Below, piece by piece: positions 1 to 12,050 of a stretch of DNA of 64,000 nt. Every line of letters starts with the position of its first letter. The first letter of the stretch is position 1. Position numbers and translations under genes: made by a program. The DNA is from Candidula unifasciata (Eukaryota; Mollusca; Gastropoda; Stylommatophora; Geomitridae). The stretch is from assembly GCA_905116865.2 (NCBI GenBank), contig CAJHNH020008024.1, positions 188,501 to 252,500 on the forward strand, read 5' to 3'. The notes under the pieces are model-generated. The model was not told the DNA's origin and did not search any database. It was given only the letters and a program-made list of their open reading frames with translations.

Positions 1-1011
1 CATCTCTCTCTTTCACCATCTCTCTCCCATCATGTCACTCTTCCATCATCTCTTTCTCTCATCAATTCTCTCCCCCAACATCTCTCTCTCCCATTATCTC
101 TCTCTATCTCTCATTATCTCTCTAACATCTCTCTACGATCATCTCTCTTTCCTATTGTCACTCTCTCTTTCATCATCACTCTCTCTCTCCCACCACTTCT
201 CTCCGCTCATCTCTCTCTCTCATAATATCTCTCTTCCATAATATCTCTCCATTCATCTGTCGTTATCTCTCCTCATCTCTCTCCCATCATACCTCTTCCC
301 AATCAGCTCTTTCTCTCCCCTCATCTTTCTCCCCCTTCATCTCTCTGGTCGATTATCTCTCTCCCATCAAATCTCCCTATTCCATCATCTCTCTTTCTCC
401 CATGACCTCTCTCTTCTATCATCTCTCTCCCCTCATCTCTCTCTCTTCCATCGTCTATCTTTCTCTCTCCTCATCTCTCTCTCCATCACTCTCTCCCATC
501 ATCTTTTTCTCTTTTTCTCTCATTATCTCTCTCTCTCAAAATCTCTCTTTCCCACCATCTCTCACCCATCATCTCTTTCTTTCATCATCTCTCTCCAGTT
601 ATCTTTTTCTCCCATCATCTCTCTCCCCATCATCTATCTCCCATCATCTCTTTCTCCCATCATCTCTTTCTCCCATCATCTCTCTCTCATCATCTCTTTT
701 CTATCAATCCCTTTTTCTCATCATCTCTCTCCTATCATCTCTCTCCCATCATCTCTCTCTTCCTTCATCTCTTTCTCTCGTCATCTCTCTCCCGTCATCT
801 CTCTCTCTATCATCATCTCTCTTCCATCAATCCCTTTCTCTCATCATCTCTCTCCCGTCATCTCTCTCCCATCATCTCTCTCTTCCATCATCTCTTTCTC
901 TCATCATCTCCTTCACCCATTATCTCTTTCATAATCTCTCTCCAATCATCTCTCTCTTCCATCATCTCTTTCTCTCATCATCTCTCTTCCCCATTATCTC
1001 TCCCTCTCACC
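1..1011. repeat. CT-rich degenerate low-complexity tract
   Basis: Nearly all of this stretch is built from TCTC runs broken by CATC, CCATCAT and TTCCATC words, with a loose period of about 10 to 20 bases. The plus strand is almost purine-free apart from scattered A and G. Long open frames here translate to Ser/Leu/His/Ile strings and have no codon structure of their own, so I do not call a gene. The tract may begin upstream of the window. Confidence 0.9.
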
Positions 1012-1047
1012 AATTCAGGCACCATTAATTCACTTCATCCCTCTAAT

Positions 1048-1325
1048 CCCCTGTGGGTTTCGGGTCCCATTGTAGGGGGAAACAAGAAGAAACCAACTTC
1101 CTCCCAAAAGGGCATGTCGTAAAATTCGACTAACTAGCATCCTTTGAAGTCGTATTGCTTGTGCCTTAGAGGCAAGGAACCAGCAATTTGCATACAGATA
1201 AACCAGATCTTTAAAATGGATGTGCATGCAACAGGCAGGTTATGGAACAAGACTAAAGTTTGGAGGTGGACGAACAACCAGAAGTGTCTGCCGGAGCTTA
1301 AAACCGGTGAATGCAAATAAGATTC
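1048..1325 (+). mobile_element. Interspersed repeat rep-A, copy 1
   Basis: This matches several other places in the window (24145, 35808, 54265, and the minus strand at 56779, 59449, 61195 and 63575). Shared landmarks in order are CTGTGGGTTCCGG near the 5' end, GCATGTCGTAA, TGAGAGGCAAGGAACC, an AAAATGGATGTGCATGCAAC block, and GTGGACGAACAACCAGAA before the 3' end. Better preserved copies end in a GAA repeat, which suggests a retroposon 3' tail. This copy lacks a clear tail. I see no pol III boxes and no coding capacity, and I cannot name the family. Confidence 0.75.
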
Positions 1326-1702
1326 CTGTTAAAATGGCTCCTCAGAGTTTACCATAAACAGAGAAAAATTATGTGATGACAGCTTTAAACGTTTCCACCC
1401 TCGAAGGAAACACCGAACGTCCCGCCCCCCTCCACCCCACCCTCGCCCTTTTTTCTAATAAATCATTTAATAATTACCACAACAGCAGCATCAAAAGAGG
1501 CAACAACTAAAACTACCACAATATACAACAACAGCAATACACAACAACAACAAGCAACAAGAATTACTACTTCTCCTGCCGCTATTACTACTGTCATCAC
1601 TGCACTACTACTTCTATTACGAATGCTGCCTCAACAGCAACAGTAACGATAACGACAACAGAGACTACGACTGGTATTATTACTGGTTCTGCTGCTGCTA
1701 AT
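1326..1702. other. No gene seen; cryptic CAA/ACT-rich sequence
   Basis: The first part is ordinary AT-leaning sequence. From about 1470 it becomes rich in CAA, AAC, ACT and CTG words and grades into the pure ACT array that follows. No coding or RNA signal was recognised. Confidence 0.6.
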
Positions 1703-2104
<402 letters not shown>

Positions 2105-2990
2105 ACCATCACAAACACCATCAGTACTACCGATACAGATGCTGCTTCTATTACTACCACTTCAACAACGATACAAACATCAAAGTAATTTCTGGTCCAG
2201 TAAAACTGTCCAAGACTAATCATTCCCAACATCCTTGCACACGCACAGAACTACCCCACTTCGGTCTGCGATTATTCTACACAGCTCACTTCTATTTTTC
2301 GCCCCACTTTCCCCTTAAAGCGTGATCAAAAATCCATCATCCGCTTCCCCGAGATCAACCAACCAGCATTGATGCCCTGTAGCAACAATCCCCTTCACAT
2401 GAGATGAAGTAGCAAATGCGTTTTTTGTTCCGTTCAAACTCCATTCCAACGAGGTTCCGAGTCCATTTAGTCTTCCCTAGGACACTCATGGAGTGAAAAA
2501 AGAAATCTATTATGATCGCTCGATGAACAGGTTCCCTGATAATGTTTCTCACGGTATATCTCTTTTTAAAAAGACAAAAACGTAACACGTTCGTTTTGTT
2601 TTGATGCCGTAAAACATAAATAAAACAGCCACAAAAATCTAGTCTGGGAGACTGTAACCGCTACTTCGATGAACTTTGCTTTTATTTCTCTCAAACACAT
2701 GACATCAATTCCCATTAAGGAACGGATATTTCTAGCTCTTTGAATGTAACAAAACAAAAAAAGCCAAAATAGTGTTGTTGTCGCTGTAATATAGTCTGTC
2801 TTCGCTCTTAACGTGTTACTGTCATGTAGTAAGTTTTCGCTCCTCCATTGCTAGTTGTTGGTGTCATTTAATCAGTTATCACCTTTATAGTGTTGCTTGT
2901 TGCTGTTGTTTAGGTAATTCTCGCTCTTATAGTGTTGATATCAGTATGCTATAATCTAAACATCGCTGGGATATAGTCAGCCTGTTATTA
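2105..2990. other. No recognisable feature
   Basis: Mixed-composition sequence with only short open frames that match nothing I know. From about 2765 to 2940, words such as TAGTGTTG and TTCGCTC recur loosely and may be the remains of an old tandem repeat. No exon can be supported. Confidence 0.5.
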
Positions 2991-3155
2991 AAAGAAGAAG
3001 AAGAAGAAGAAGAAGAAGAAGAAGGACGAAGAAGAAGAAGAAGAAGAAGAAGAAGAAGAAGAAGAAGAAGAAGAAGAAGAAGAAGAAGAAGAAGAAGAAG
3101 AAGAAGAAGAAGAAGAAGAAGAAGAAGAAGAAGAAGAAGATGATGATGATGATGA
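2991..3155. repeat. GAA microsatellite ending in a GAT block
   Basis: A GAA array of about 50 units with one GAC break, changing to five GAT units at the right edge. It is followed to about 3250 by purine-rich, imperfect sequence. The plus strand is homopurine, so triplex formation is possible. The preceding word ATTAAAAGAAG resembles the junction of a retroposon tail, but no element was recognised to the left. Confidence 0.95.
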
Positions 3156-3854
3156 AGCAAAGAATTACAAGTAAAAAGAGGAAGAAAAAGAGGGAACGAG
3201 AGGGAGGAAAAGAGAAAGTAAAAAGATAGGAAGAAAAAGAAAGCGAATAAGATGAATGAGAAAGAATATGTCCTCCAGTAACACTGTGTTAAATTCATAG
3301 TAAAGACTGAATTAACCTAATAACTAGGATTAGTCCTGAACGAACTACGTACGCTTTCGCATCCACCTAGGCTCTACCCATCCAAACGATTCTCCCAAAA
3401 AGGCGACGAAGCGTGTAATTTTTATGAATATTTCTGAGTGCTGCATTTGTTATATTTGGCGTAGCTAATTTCCTTCACAAAGTCACAGGACTATGTGTGG
3501 TGCTTCCACAGTCTAACTGCTTTTCACAGCAGGTCGCCAGCTCACCTCAGTGGGGTGATGGCTAGCGGCCACTGTTGTGGTTTTATTTCACATCAGGCTT
3601 TCATAGCTGCTAATTCACCAAGGTCAGTGAGGCGTGCAGGCGAGCTCGGCAAGCTGCTAGCGTGTCAGCATGGTTGTGTTTTGTTTCCAGATTGTCTCTA
3701 GTCAGTTCACTTATTTTTCCGGCTTGATGATTACAGGCAGTTGACAGGTTTCTTTCCCCTTTCTTTCTCTTGTTTCTCCATCTCTGTTTTCTTTCTTCTT
3801 CCACCTTTCTTTTTCTTGTTCGTTACACATTTTTCTCTTGTTAATTCCTGCGTT
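3156..3854. other. No gene seen
   Basis: Purine-rich debris up to about 3250, then ordinary sequence, then a pyrimidine-rich approach to the next TTC array from about 3740. Open frames of 60 to 80 codons match no known protein. Confidence 0.5.
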
Positions 3855-3892
3855 TTCTTCTTCTTCTTCTTCTTCTTCTTCTTCTTCTTCTT

Positions 3893-3923
<31 letters not shown>

Positions 3924-4237
3924 TTCTTTTTCTTCTTCTTCTTCTTCTTCTTCTGCATCTTCTTCTTCTTCTTCTGCATCTTCTTCTTCTTCTTCTTCTT
4001 CTTCTTCTTCTTCTTCTTCTTCTTCTTCTTCTTCTTCTTTTTCTTCTTCTTCTTCTTCTTCTTCTTCTTCTTCTTCTTCTTCTTCTTCTTCTTCTTCTTC
4101 TTCTTCTTCTTCTTCTTCTTCTTCTTCTTCTTCTTCTTCTTCTTCTTCTTCTTCTTCTTCTGTTGCTTCTTCTTCTTCTTCCTTCTTCTTCTTCTTCTTC
4201 TTCTTCTTCTTCTTCTTCTTCTTCTTCTTCTTCTTCT

Positions 4238-4272
<35 letters not shown>

Positions 4273-4389
4273 TTTTTCTTCTTCTTCTTCTTCTTCTTCT
4301 TCTTCTTCTTCTTCTTCTTCTTCTTCTTCTTCTTCTTCTTCTTCTTCTTCTTCTTCTTCTTCTTCTTCTTCTTCTTCTACTTCTTCTTC
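3855..4389. repeat. Long TTC/GAA microsatellite, about 535 bp
   Basis: Roughly 175 TTC units with sparse breaks (ATT, TGC, GTT, CTC). This is the longest TTC tract in the window. Frames here translate to poly-Phe, poly-Ser or poly-Leu and are not genes. Tracts of this length are known to form triplex DNA and to be length-unstable. Neither flank carries a LINE 3' end that I recognise, unlike other TTC tracts in this window. Confidence 0.97.
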
Positions 4390-4706
4390 GTTCGTCTACA
4401 ATATTGTTTCTTCAAATTATTGACCTTTTATTTAAGCTGCTGCTTCTGTTTGCAGCAGAACTATTTTGTACTCGAATCTGTGGCTACATCTTCCTGACGT
4501 GAGATGATAAGATGAGTCTTTACGGATTGGCGCTGTAATACTGCACACACTTACACACATATACATAAATGTACTGATGTTCTCGCGATACACTTTCAAA
4601 TTACAGCTGATGCACTTATGTGTCACTGCCGATTACTGTAGTACTTCTATTATAATACTTTTGCAGTGTAACCGCGTGGAATGTGGGAAAGGGGGGGGGG
4701 GGGGGG

Positions 4707-4925
4707 TGCTATTGGCGTTTCCCGACCTATCTGCACATTTTCTCAGTCTAGTTTAAGTCAGAGGGTTGTCACGTTGTACTATTTTCGTCGGAAAGAGTCT
4801 CCCGTGGCACCTAGGCTCAAGTTAATTGGGGGGGGGGGGTTTAGGTTAGGGCCAGTTCTAGATGTTCTGGGTATCGTTAAAAGCTGTGTCGTCGTGTAGT
4901 ATATAGAACACGCGATATCCCAGCT
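4707..4925 (+). repeat. Interspersed repeat rep-C, copy 1
   Basis: This aligns with the reverse complement of 57350-57545. Shared words in order are GGCGTTTCCCGACCTATCTG, GGTTGTCACGTTG, AAAGAGTCTC, TTAGGGCCAGTTCTA, GTTCTGGG and GTGTCGTCGTGTAGTATA. The copy starts right after a run of 16 G and contains an internal run of 12 G where the other copy has GTAGGGGGTTTGGG, so the G run has grown inside the repeat. It is a non-coding, unnamed family. Confidence 0.7.
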
Positions 4926-5045
4926 GATGTAACGGGAGGCAAGACACATGACACCCCTCTGACTTAGACCAGTCATAGAAAGCATGAATGAAAGGTCAGC
5001 CAGTGTGTAGATGGACAGAGAAACGTGAATAGAACTCGGGAAAAA

Positions 5046-5140
5046 GGGGGGGGGGGGAGGTTTCCTGTAATTCTGAGAGTTTAGGGCAGCGTGGCTAGTG
5101 GTGTCGCCACGAACTGTGCAGGTGAGAATGTTATTTTGCT
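5046..5140 (+). repeat. Short repeat rep-E, copy 1
   Basis: A run of 12 G is followed by a block containing GGCTAGTGGTGTCGCCACGA and ACTGTGCAGGTGAGAATG. The same block follows a G run at 34328-34440, where it reads GGCTAGTGCTGTCGCC and ACTGTGCAGGTTAGGATG. A weaker relative may lie near 6135-6165. Function and full length are unknown. Confidence 0.5.
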
Positions 5141-5170
5141 CTCGTCAGAAAACTGTATAATAATATATAA

Positions 5171-5349
5171 TGTATAAGGAAGATTCAGGCTTTCGAATGT
5201 AAATGCTATAGACGCATTTTACGAATTAGTTATTTAAAACACAAAACTTATAAATATGTCAGAGACAAATTATTGAAATCTGCAGGACATCAGGAGCCTC
5301 GTTTGACAGTGGTGAAACGTCGCAAGCTAGCTTGGTTTGAGCACGTGGC
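5171..5349 (+). mobile_element. LINE-e: fragment of non-LTR retrotransposon ORF2 C-terminus
   Basis: An uninterrupted frame from 5180 reads KIQAFECKCYRRILRIS, then YVRDKLLKSAGHQEPRL, then VVKRRKLAWFEHV. This is the post-RT segment seen in many animal LINEs, with a conserved CYRR(I/M)L motif, a VRDK block and a KRRKL-W-GHV motif. The fragment has no start Met and is cut at about 5349, where a T run follows. It is a dead, doubly truncated copy of about 58 codons. The clade cannot be settled from this part. Confidence 0.8.
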
Positions 5350-6879
5350 GTTTTTTTTCTTGGCGGCGTGCCTGTTCGATAGGTGATAAGGTCAATATCT
5401 GGCTGCAAGTTGAAGCAGTACTGTATATTTACTACAAGTACCTTATGCCGTTACATTACACGTTGCAAAGAACCCGGTTACAGTGAGAGAATGTGTGTGT
5501 AAATGTGCGTGTGGGGGAAGGGCGTAGTCATATTTAAAAAATCATCTAAGGTTCTAATTAGAGCATGAATGGGATCAAGCCTCGTGTTTGAAAACATACG
5601 CCTTGCTTAAGTGATTAATAATAATAGTAGTAAACAATAGTTAACTGAATGATAAGTTAATAGAATATCTTTGAAATAAAGTGATCTGTGTCAACCACCC
5701 CATTATTGGCTGCATTCACCACTTTTGCCGTCCGATTCCAGTTTGAAAAACATAAATTCTAAGGTTAGTCCTCTTTGAACCGCCTGAGGACGTGCTATAT
5801 TGAGGACTGTTTCTTTGCTATCTGACTTGAATTTTGTTATTTGTTTTTCTGTGTAACATGTCCGGAGTGGTCTGGTTCAGAGGCTTGTGATATGGCTGTT
5901 TTTCCTGGCGTTTGGGGGTGGAGTCCGTTAGTCCTGAAAAGGACTAACAGTTTGCCTAGGCTCGCCTAGAACGGGTATGGGTAGGGTCTCCTGGTGTCTA
6001 GCTTCTGCTCTTAGGTCTGGTGGTGTTCATGCTTCCTACGTTTGGCGAGCTAGCGTTTCCGCAAAGATGGTGCATTTTACTCGGGCTGTACTTTTGCCGT
6101 GGATACAGAGAGTCCTTGAGAGTTTAGTTAACTGCTGCTGGCGCCACGAACTCTGTGCGTTAGGTTGTGGTTTTTTCTAGGGAAGGGGGGTTGGGGAAGG
6201 GGGGGGGAATTTGGGGAGGGGTGGGGGCAAGTTAGTTTTTGTAAGACACATTTTACTTTCAGTAGTTCTTCAGTGACCGACCCTAAACGACCGCTCGCGA
6301 TAGCACGATCGAAACCAATACAAGACGATCTGCTGCCAAATCGCCTGTAGTTGTGATTGAACCCAGCACCACGGCATTACAAACAGGGCTGCCAGTGGGA
6401 TTTGTATCAAAACACAAGCTATGCTGACCACCAAAATCAAAATTAAAATGAAAACAAGCAATACATAAGCAAGGAACGGAGAAAAAAAAATATCAATTAA
6501 AAAAAAAACCAAGATTGATAAAAAGTAAAAAATTTTATAGTTACGAAGCGAAACATTTACCCATTTTTAAATAAGGATATATTTTTTTTTTACAAACCCA
6601 AGATTCTAAATGTGAACCCAGGGCGTCATTTAAATTCAAGATCTTGGGGGAAAACTCCAAGTAATGGAAGCCTTGATTACGAAACGCCTTTGCAAATATT
6701 TTGTATAAACAATAATTTAAAAAGAGAACTTTATACGTGGTTCGCGGGGGCAGCTTAGGGACAGAAGGGAAAGGGGGTGGGGGGCTTGGACCCTTCCCCC
6801 ACCCATATTTTCTCGGGGATTCAAATATAGAAGTCCCCGGGTTGAAGCACACCTGCCTGCGCTGTCCATTTACACTTCA
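5350..6879. other. No gene seen; a few G-rich stretches
   Basis: Mostly unremarkable sequence. 6180-6235 is strongly G-rich on the plus strand (several GGGG runs). 6475-6590 is A/T-rich with homopolymer A and T runs. Open frames of 60 to 103 codons match no family that I know. Confidence 0.5.
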
Positions 6880-7125
6880 CTAATTCTACTTACAGAACCA
6901 CTTCTGTAACTGGAAAACAATTTCAATGTAATTTCTACTGCAACCCGAGAACAATTTCAATGTAATTTCTACACATAGAACATCTACTACAAACAAATTC
7001 AGCCTAATTTTTAGTTTTAGAACTACTTCTGTAAGCAAAAAAAAAAAAAAAAATGATTTCAACGTAATTTCTATTTACAGAACAACTATTATAAACAGAA
7101 AATAATTTCAATGTAATTACATCGT
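6880..7125. repeat. Degenerate tandem repeat, unit about 45 to 55 bp
   Basis: The phrase ATTTCAATGTAATTTCTAC recurs with the companion words ACAGAACAAC and CTTCTGTAA, giving about five diverged units. An A17 run sits inside one of them. Divergence among units indicates an old array. Confidence 0.65.
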
Positions 7126-7980
7126 TACAAAAAACAAATACAACTTCTACTAAACGCAATCCCAACTTCTAGTGCTTCGTTCCTTGTCAGTTAAAAACAT
7201 TCCTGTTTATGCCTGATTTCATTCACCATTCGCTTGCCAGGACAATTGTGGATTAACAAAATTGGTATCGTCTGCATTATTTCCCTATGGCGATGTCAAA
7301 AAGCCAGGTGCAAGACCTTGTTTGCCGGTCTGTTAACCCAGAACACCTGAATGAATGGCTGCGAGCGATGCCTGGCTACCGTCGGTTACATCAAGCATAA
7401 AAGGTGCTACAAAAGCTAAACAAGATTTGTGGAGCCGAAAGGAAAAACTGCCGTCAGACAGTTTGGCATGCCAGCGCTAAGAATATAAAAGTGGCGACGA
7501 GAAAATTCGCGGCGTCGAATATTCTTTTATAGCAGTGTTGGAAGAAACGTAAGAACCAGCTAAAGCCCAATGGTTACTTTTTGAGCGGAATGTATTATAT
7601 AAAAAAATTAAAAAATAAAATAAAAATTAAAATATGCAATTCGTGAAGAAGGTGCGACTGTTTGTTTTTTCCCTGCCCGTGTTAAAGCCTGACCTAATTT
7701 CCTTTAAAATGGTTACTGTATCCACTATGGGAAAACTGCGTTATGTCTAACAGTGTATGAACGGTTTCATTTGAGGGAGGGTTAGAGAGACAGATAGATA
7801 GAGAGACAGGGAGAGAGAGAGAGAGAGACAGGGAGAGAGAAAGAGAGAGATAGAAGGGTTAAGACGTGGGCACACAGGCCTGTTTCACATTCTGCCCTTC
7901 TTCCTCATGTCGCCATTTTAGCAGATAATAACGCTAAAAAAAAAAGACGGCTGTGCTGATCCATCGGTCCAGTAATACAA
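7126..7980. other. No gene seen; short GA tract at 7799-7850
   Basis: Ordinary sequence with a small imperfect GA microsatellite. No coding or mobile-element signature was recognised. Confidence 0.5.
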
Positions 7981-8187
7981 CTCCGTCTTCTTGGCACATA
8001 AACTCCAAATAAGTCTCCGACCTCTTGACACATAAACTATAAATAAGACTGTCATCTTGGCACAGAAACTCCAATTAGGGCTCCGTCTTCTTGGCACCTA
8101 AACTCCAAATAAGACTCCGTATTCTTGGCTCAGAAACTCTAAAAAAGGTTCCGTCTTCCTGGCACAGAAACTCGAAATAAGGCTCTG
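7981..8187. repeat. Minisatellite, unit about 34 bp, about six copies
   Basis: Units begin CTCCGTCTTCTTGGCAC and continue AAACTCCAAATAAG, with scattered substitutions in each copy. A short minus-strand open frame (8075-8266) crosses it and is a by-product of the repeat. Confidence 0.85.
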
Positions 8188-8304
8188 TCACCGTTAATCG
8201 GTTAACGAGGTGTCCGGAATTTTTGTCCTCTTGAACTGACATTTGAAAAGTGGCTACTTGAGTCATTGGTGGTAAATGATAAGGCTGCCGTTCTAGAGGT
8301 GAAA

Positions 8305-8480
<176 letters not shown>

Positions 8481-8599
8481 AAACGTAGATATTAGAAATT
8501 TCACAGCTAATGTGTTTATTGTAGATAACGGTAAGGAATAGACAATACGATGACAACTGGTAAGACGGGTTCGGGGTGATTAGCGGGGGGGGGGGGGGG

Positions 8600-9026
8600 T
8601 TTGGGTGCACAGAGAAGAGGACATATTGGCTATTTGGACGGAGTGGAGTAAAGAACAATGATCTGATCTGTAATTTTGGTGATTATGTGAGATGGTGAAC
8701 CATTAATGCTTAGACCTATTCACATGACACGCGATGATGATGCTTATCGCCCTTGTTTCCCATCACTACAACAGTACAGACGTATCAAAATTAGTCAGGC
8801 AAACTATACGCACGTAACCGTGTCTTAGTTACCAGTGCCTCTTACGCAGTGGCGCAGCAAGCTCAGGTGGTACTTGGTACCCGGTGCGGAAAACTTAATG
8901 AAACCCCATCCCCCACAAATAAATGCATATATATATATATATATTGTTTTAATATTTGTGATATTTCGTCACCCCTCCAGTAATGATCTGGTAATCTGGT
9001 AATTTTAGTATCAGCTTCATAGCAAA
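8600..9026. other. No gene seen
   Basis: Ordinary sequence with a short TA run near 8928-8943. Nothing further could be recognised. Confidence 0.5.
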
Positions 9027-9546
9027 CGGGTCACCCCATAGTTGCTCCGCTCCTGTAGCAACGAAAAACACACAGAATGTTTATCACAGTTCCTTGTGGA
9101 AAGATTGACAGACTGCTGTCTCAGCATATGAACTAGCATACACACGCATTAAAACCATACGATAGCCATCCGAAATGCTAACACAAACGGTCTGACATTA
9201 GAAATGCAGTTCTTCGTGGATGGTAGCAGAAGTCACCAACAGATCAGCAGTTGCACACGCGATCAATTTTAATCACATAATGGCACCACCAATATTGCTA
9301 CAACAGACATCGCGCCGTTTTCTGAATCTACAACTCACACCACCACGTTGGTCACAGTCGAAAAACATTCCAAATGAAAGCAGCAGCTCACAGTGTCACA
9401 CCACGCACTGAACTCAGAAGCTGGGCGACGAAACTATTCTTTCAGTCTACAAATGGAGCAAAAATGCACCATCCACCGTCTGGCAAAAGCAATAAAAAAA
9501 TTTGCCACGGCTCACAACAGTGACTGTGCCTAGCGTCCATTTTGAC
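9027..9546 (+). repeat. Interspersed repeat rep-D, copy 1
   Basis: This pairs with 11553-12050 in the same orientation. Both begin CGGGTCACCCCATA followed by TTGCTCC and end in TGTGCCTAG, a short gap and TCCATTTT. Between these they share AGAAATGC, ACATTCCA, ATGAAA, AGCTCACA, CACTGAACTCAG (CACTAAACTCAG in the other copy) and the order of all these words. They are clearly diverged. There are no terminal inverted repeats or coding frame, so I cannot classify the element. A non-autonomous transposon is possible. Confidence 0.6.
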
Positions 9547-10417
9547 CGGAAGTAGTGAGGGTTTATTAACGGTCACTCCAGTGGTGCCCTCATGCTGGGT
9601 AAGAGGCCAGGGGCGTAACGTCCATCAGCAAGGTGTCGCCCCTGTAAGACCTGACTTCCTTCGTGAGCGATTGTGCACCCCACAACTGTGCAGTTTTTTG
9701 GCACGAAGGAGACACCTTAACCTTGGGTTCTGGACTACCGACTCTCTACATGCTCACACGCGTGTGTTAATGGTGTACACACGTTATCATGTTTCTCTCA
9801 TATACCATTAACCTTATGTTTATACATTTATAAATAAAACACTGCTGTCATTCATATATGCATACATACACTTAACGATACTAATAATAGTTGTGACAAC
9901 AGTTATAATAATTAACACTTAAAAAAAACCTAGAGAGATAAAAAAGAGGAGGAGAGAGAGAGATCACTAAATGACTAATTCCTCTAGGAGGAAAATGTTT
10001 ATCAATGCTTGCGTACAGTAATCCACAAGTATTTGGTGAAGGGCATCAAAGGGTCAGTGATGAGGTGACACGGAGAGCGGCCAGCACCCCTCGCAACCTC
10101 CAATCCCCTTCATCCCTTCACCCCACCCCCTTTTTCCTACACCACTGCTCCTATGTTAGTTTAATTTTTCTAATAGAAATGATACATCACATGGCAATAA
10201 AAATGCTGCAGTTATTTATTTTGTCAGCTCCTCTTGGCCACACATCTGGTAAGGTCAGCTATTCTTGTTCAATTAATGACCAACATTTGCCACTATAAAA
10301 GTTCACGCATACCACATTAGAATATGTATGTTCAGAAAAAGAACTCGAACCCGGGTTGTTGCGGCCATCTTCGAATGTTATCCAGCCTGCGCTAATACAC
10401 TAAAATTAAGAGTATTC
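9547..10417. other. No gene seen
   Basis: Open frames at 9542-9811 and 10005-10298 have no recognisable domain or splice context. A short purine-rich GA patch lies near 9935-9962. The rest is featureless. Confidence 0.5.
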
Positions 10418-10578
10418 GGTCAGCGACTGCGGCTAAGGCATTGCGAACGCTTATCGTAATTTCTGTTACGGGTGATTTGGCAACAGACAACCTTGTGTAA
10501 ATTTCGCCAAAGGTTTCCAGAATCGACTGTTCAGTTGCAATGGCGAACTACTGAACGTAAAATTTCATGTAAAACGAT
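10418..10578 (+). mobile_element. SINE-a, rearranged copy
   Basis: The head GACTGCGGCTAAGGCATTGC and GAACGCTTATCGTAAT matches the tRNA-like start of SINE-a elsewhere. The tail CAATGGCGAACTACTGAACG followed by TAAAATTT matches the SINE-a 3' half. The middle differs from other copies and the B-box region is not recognisable, so this is an old or rearranged copy. Confidence 0.6.
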
Positions 10579-10599
10579 TTTTTATTTGATTTTGATTTG

Positions 10600-11045
10600 A
10601 TTCAAGAACAGACATTACAGCACTTGAGGCATTCCCATAAGCGGCCCGTCCCCATCTTCAGCAGCCAGCGAAGAGTCCCGATACTAATGGTGCCAGTAGC
10701 ATTCTGATTAAACGTCCGTCTTGCCTTTCCTCTGAGCCTCGAGCATCTGCCAGAACCTCTCATCACTCCCCGCTGCATCAATCTCACCAGACTGTGGTGA
10801 TCCATCTGCTCCTCCCAACTGTACACGCTCTTCCACAAGGCACTAACCACGACTGCCTTATCATGTATCAGTATTCCACCAAGTTGTGCAGAGCCAGCCA
10901 ATCTTTCCGCCTGTTGATTTCCCAACACACCGGCAACCCCGGTGAAAAAAAATCCAGACAATACTCCTCACCCGTGTCCTCCGCAGAGAAGCATGCCACT
11001 CTGCACGAAGCATACCTGTTCTGATCTTCCTCAGCATGCTTTCTT
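10600..11045 (-). mobile_element. LINE-f: ORF2 C-terminus with RNase H end, copy 1
   Basis: On the minus strand the frame includes TGVAGVLGNQQAERLAGSA. This corresponds to the PGHxGVxGNExADxLAGxA end of the RNase H domain carried by I/Ingi/Vingi-type LINEs. It is followed by a C-terminal tail reading TISIGTLRWLLKMGT and a Cys pair (LKCCNVC). Upstream residues AEWHASLRRTRV appear in another frame, so at least one frameshift is present. The catalytic Asp of GNExAD is Glu here. It is a dead fragment, and the copy at 23403 is a relative. Confidence 0.8.
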
Positions 11046-11435
11046 AGTCAGTTACAATCACGATTTGTGTGTGTCGTGTTCTCTAGCTAGTGGAAAGCTG
11101 CAGTGACCGCCTCCACCTCCATTCTTAAGCTGGATGTTGTTGTATCTTGTAAAACGAAAGAACAGCCAACAAATGCTACGTTGTAACTTATTCATTACTA
11201 ATTATGGGTCAAAATAACTCTTTCAATATCGAGAAACTCACAATACGATCATTGGTTATTCAATGTATGGTACACATTTTGGTACACATTTCCTTACATT
11301 TCCTGACCAGTTCGCCTCTTACCCTTTTATATGTCAGATACCGATAAAACACTTTATGTCACAAAGCTGTATTTTTCACTTTCTGGGGCTTACACATATT
11401 TGTTCTAGGATTTACAAAAAAAAAAAAAATGTAAA
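11046..11435. other. No gene seen
   Basis: Ordinary sequence, with a short internal duplication of the word GGTACACATTT near 11269-11290 and an A13 run at about 11416. Nothing else was recognised. Confidence 0.5.
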
Positions 11436-11515
11436 CAGATGATCAAATCCATCACCCAAACCACACTAGAAGAGTAAGACAAATACGGAATACCATAACA
11501 CTGGCCTACAGACTT
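11436..11515 (+). mobile_element. LINE-i: 3' fragment, copy 1
   Basis: The words CCATCACCCAAACCACAC and AAGACAAATACGGAATACC match CCATCACCCAAGCCACACC and AAGACAAGTACAGAAATTC at 51215-51265. There they sit at the end of a recognisable LINE C-terminus. Only about 80 bp is retained. Confidence 0.55.
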
Positions 11516-11552
11516 TGTCCTAGTTTCAGTCGAGGTTTGACTTCATTGCAGT

Positions 11553-12050
11553 CGGGTCACCCCATACTTGCTCCCATCATGTGCCAGTGAAAATCATATG
11601 AAACGTCCCTCACTGTCTCATTTGCAAACTGGTAAACAGACAATCAATCCCGGCACAATCCAGAAATATGCAGTAAATGCGTATGGCAGTTGCTAGAGGA
11701 GCCAAAGCCAACAGTCGCCACCAGAAATGCTGTTTGTGGTTGACGGAAGTAGTCGAGCACGAAAAGTTGACTACACACATGTAGATTTAATGCAAAATGT
11801 ATTTCACTGGCCAACACGTAAACGGGCTACCTGCCTATACAATACCACGACTAGACCGCTGCACAAATGAAAGACATTCCACATGAAAACATAGCTCACA
11901 TGGCTGCACCAAGCACTAAACTCAGTAGCTCAGGCAGCAAAACCGTAGACTACCATCCATGTGCGGAAACTGTATTAGCAAAGCGCTGTCGGAAGCAAAA
12001 AAATAACTTCGAAGCTTAACATTCTGCCGTGCCTAGTCCTCCATTTTAGA
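11553..12050 (+). repeat. Interspersed repeat rep-D, copy 2
   Basis: Diverged second copy of the repeat at 9027-9546, same orientation and similar length. Both ends are alignable (CGGGTCACCCCATACTTGCT at the left, GTGCCTAG...TCCATTTTAG at the right). No TSD was seen, and the family is unknown. Confidence 0.6.

Noticed and set aside
3741..4502. Open frames of 200 or more codons in the TTC array
   Set aside because: They are poly-Phe, poly-Ser and poly-Leu translations of a trinucleotide repeat.
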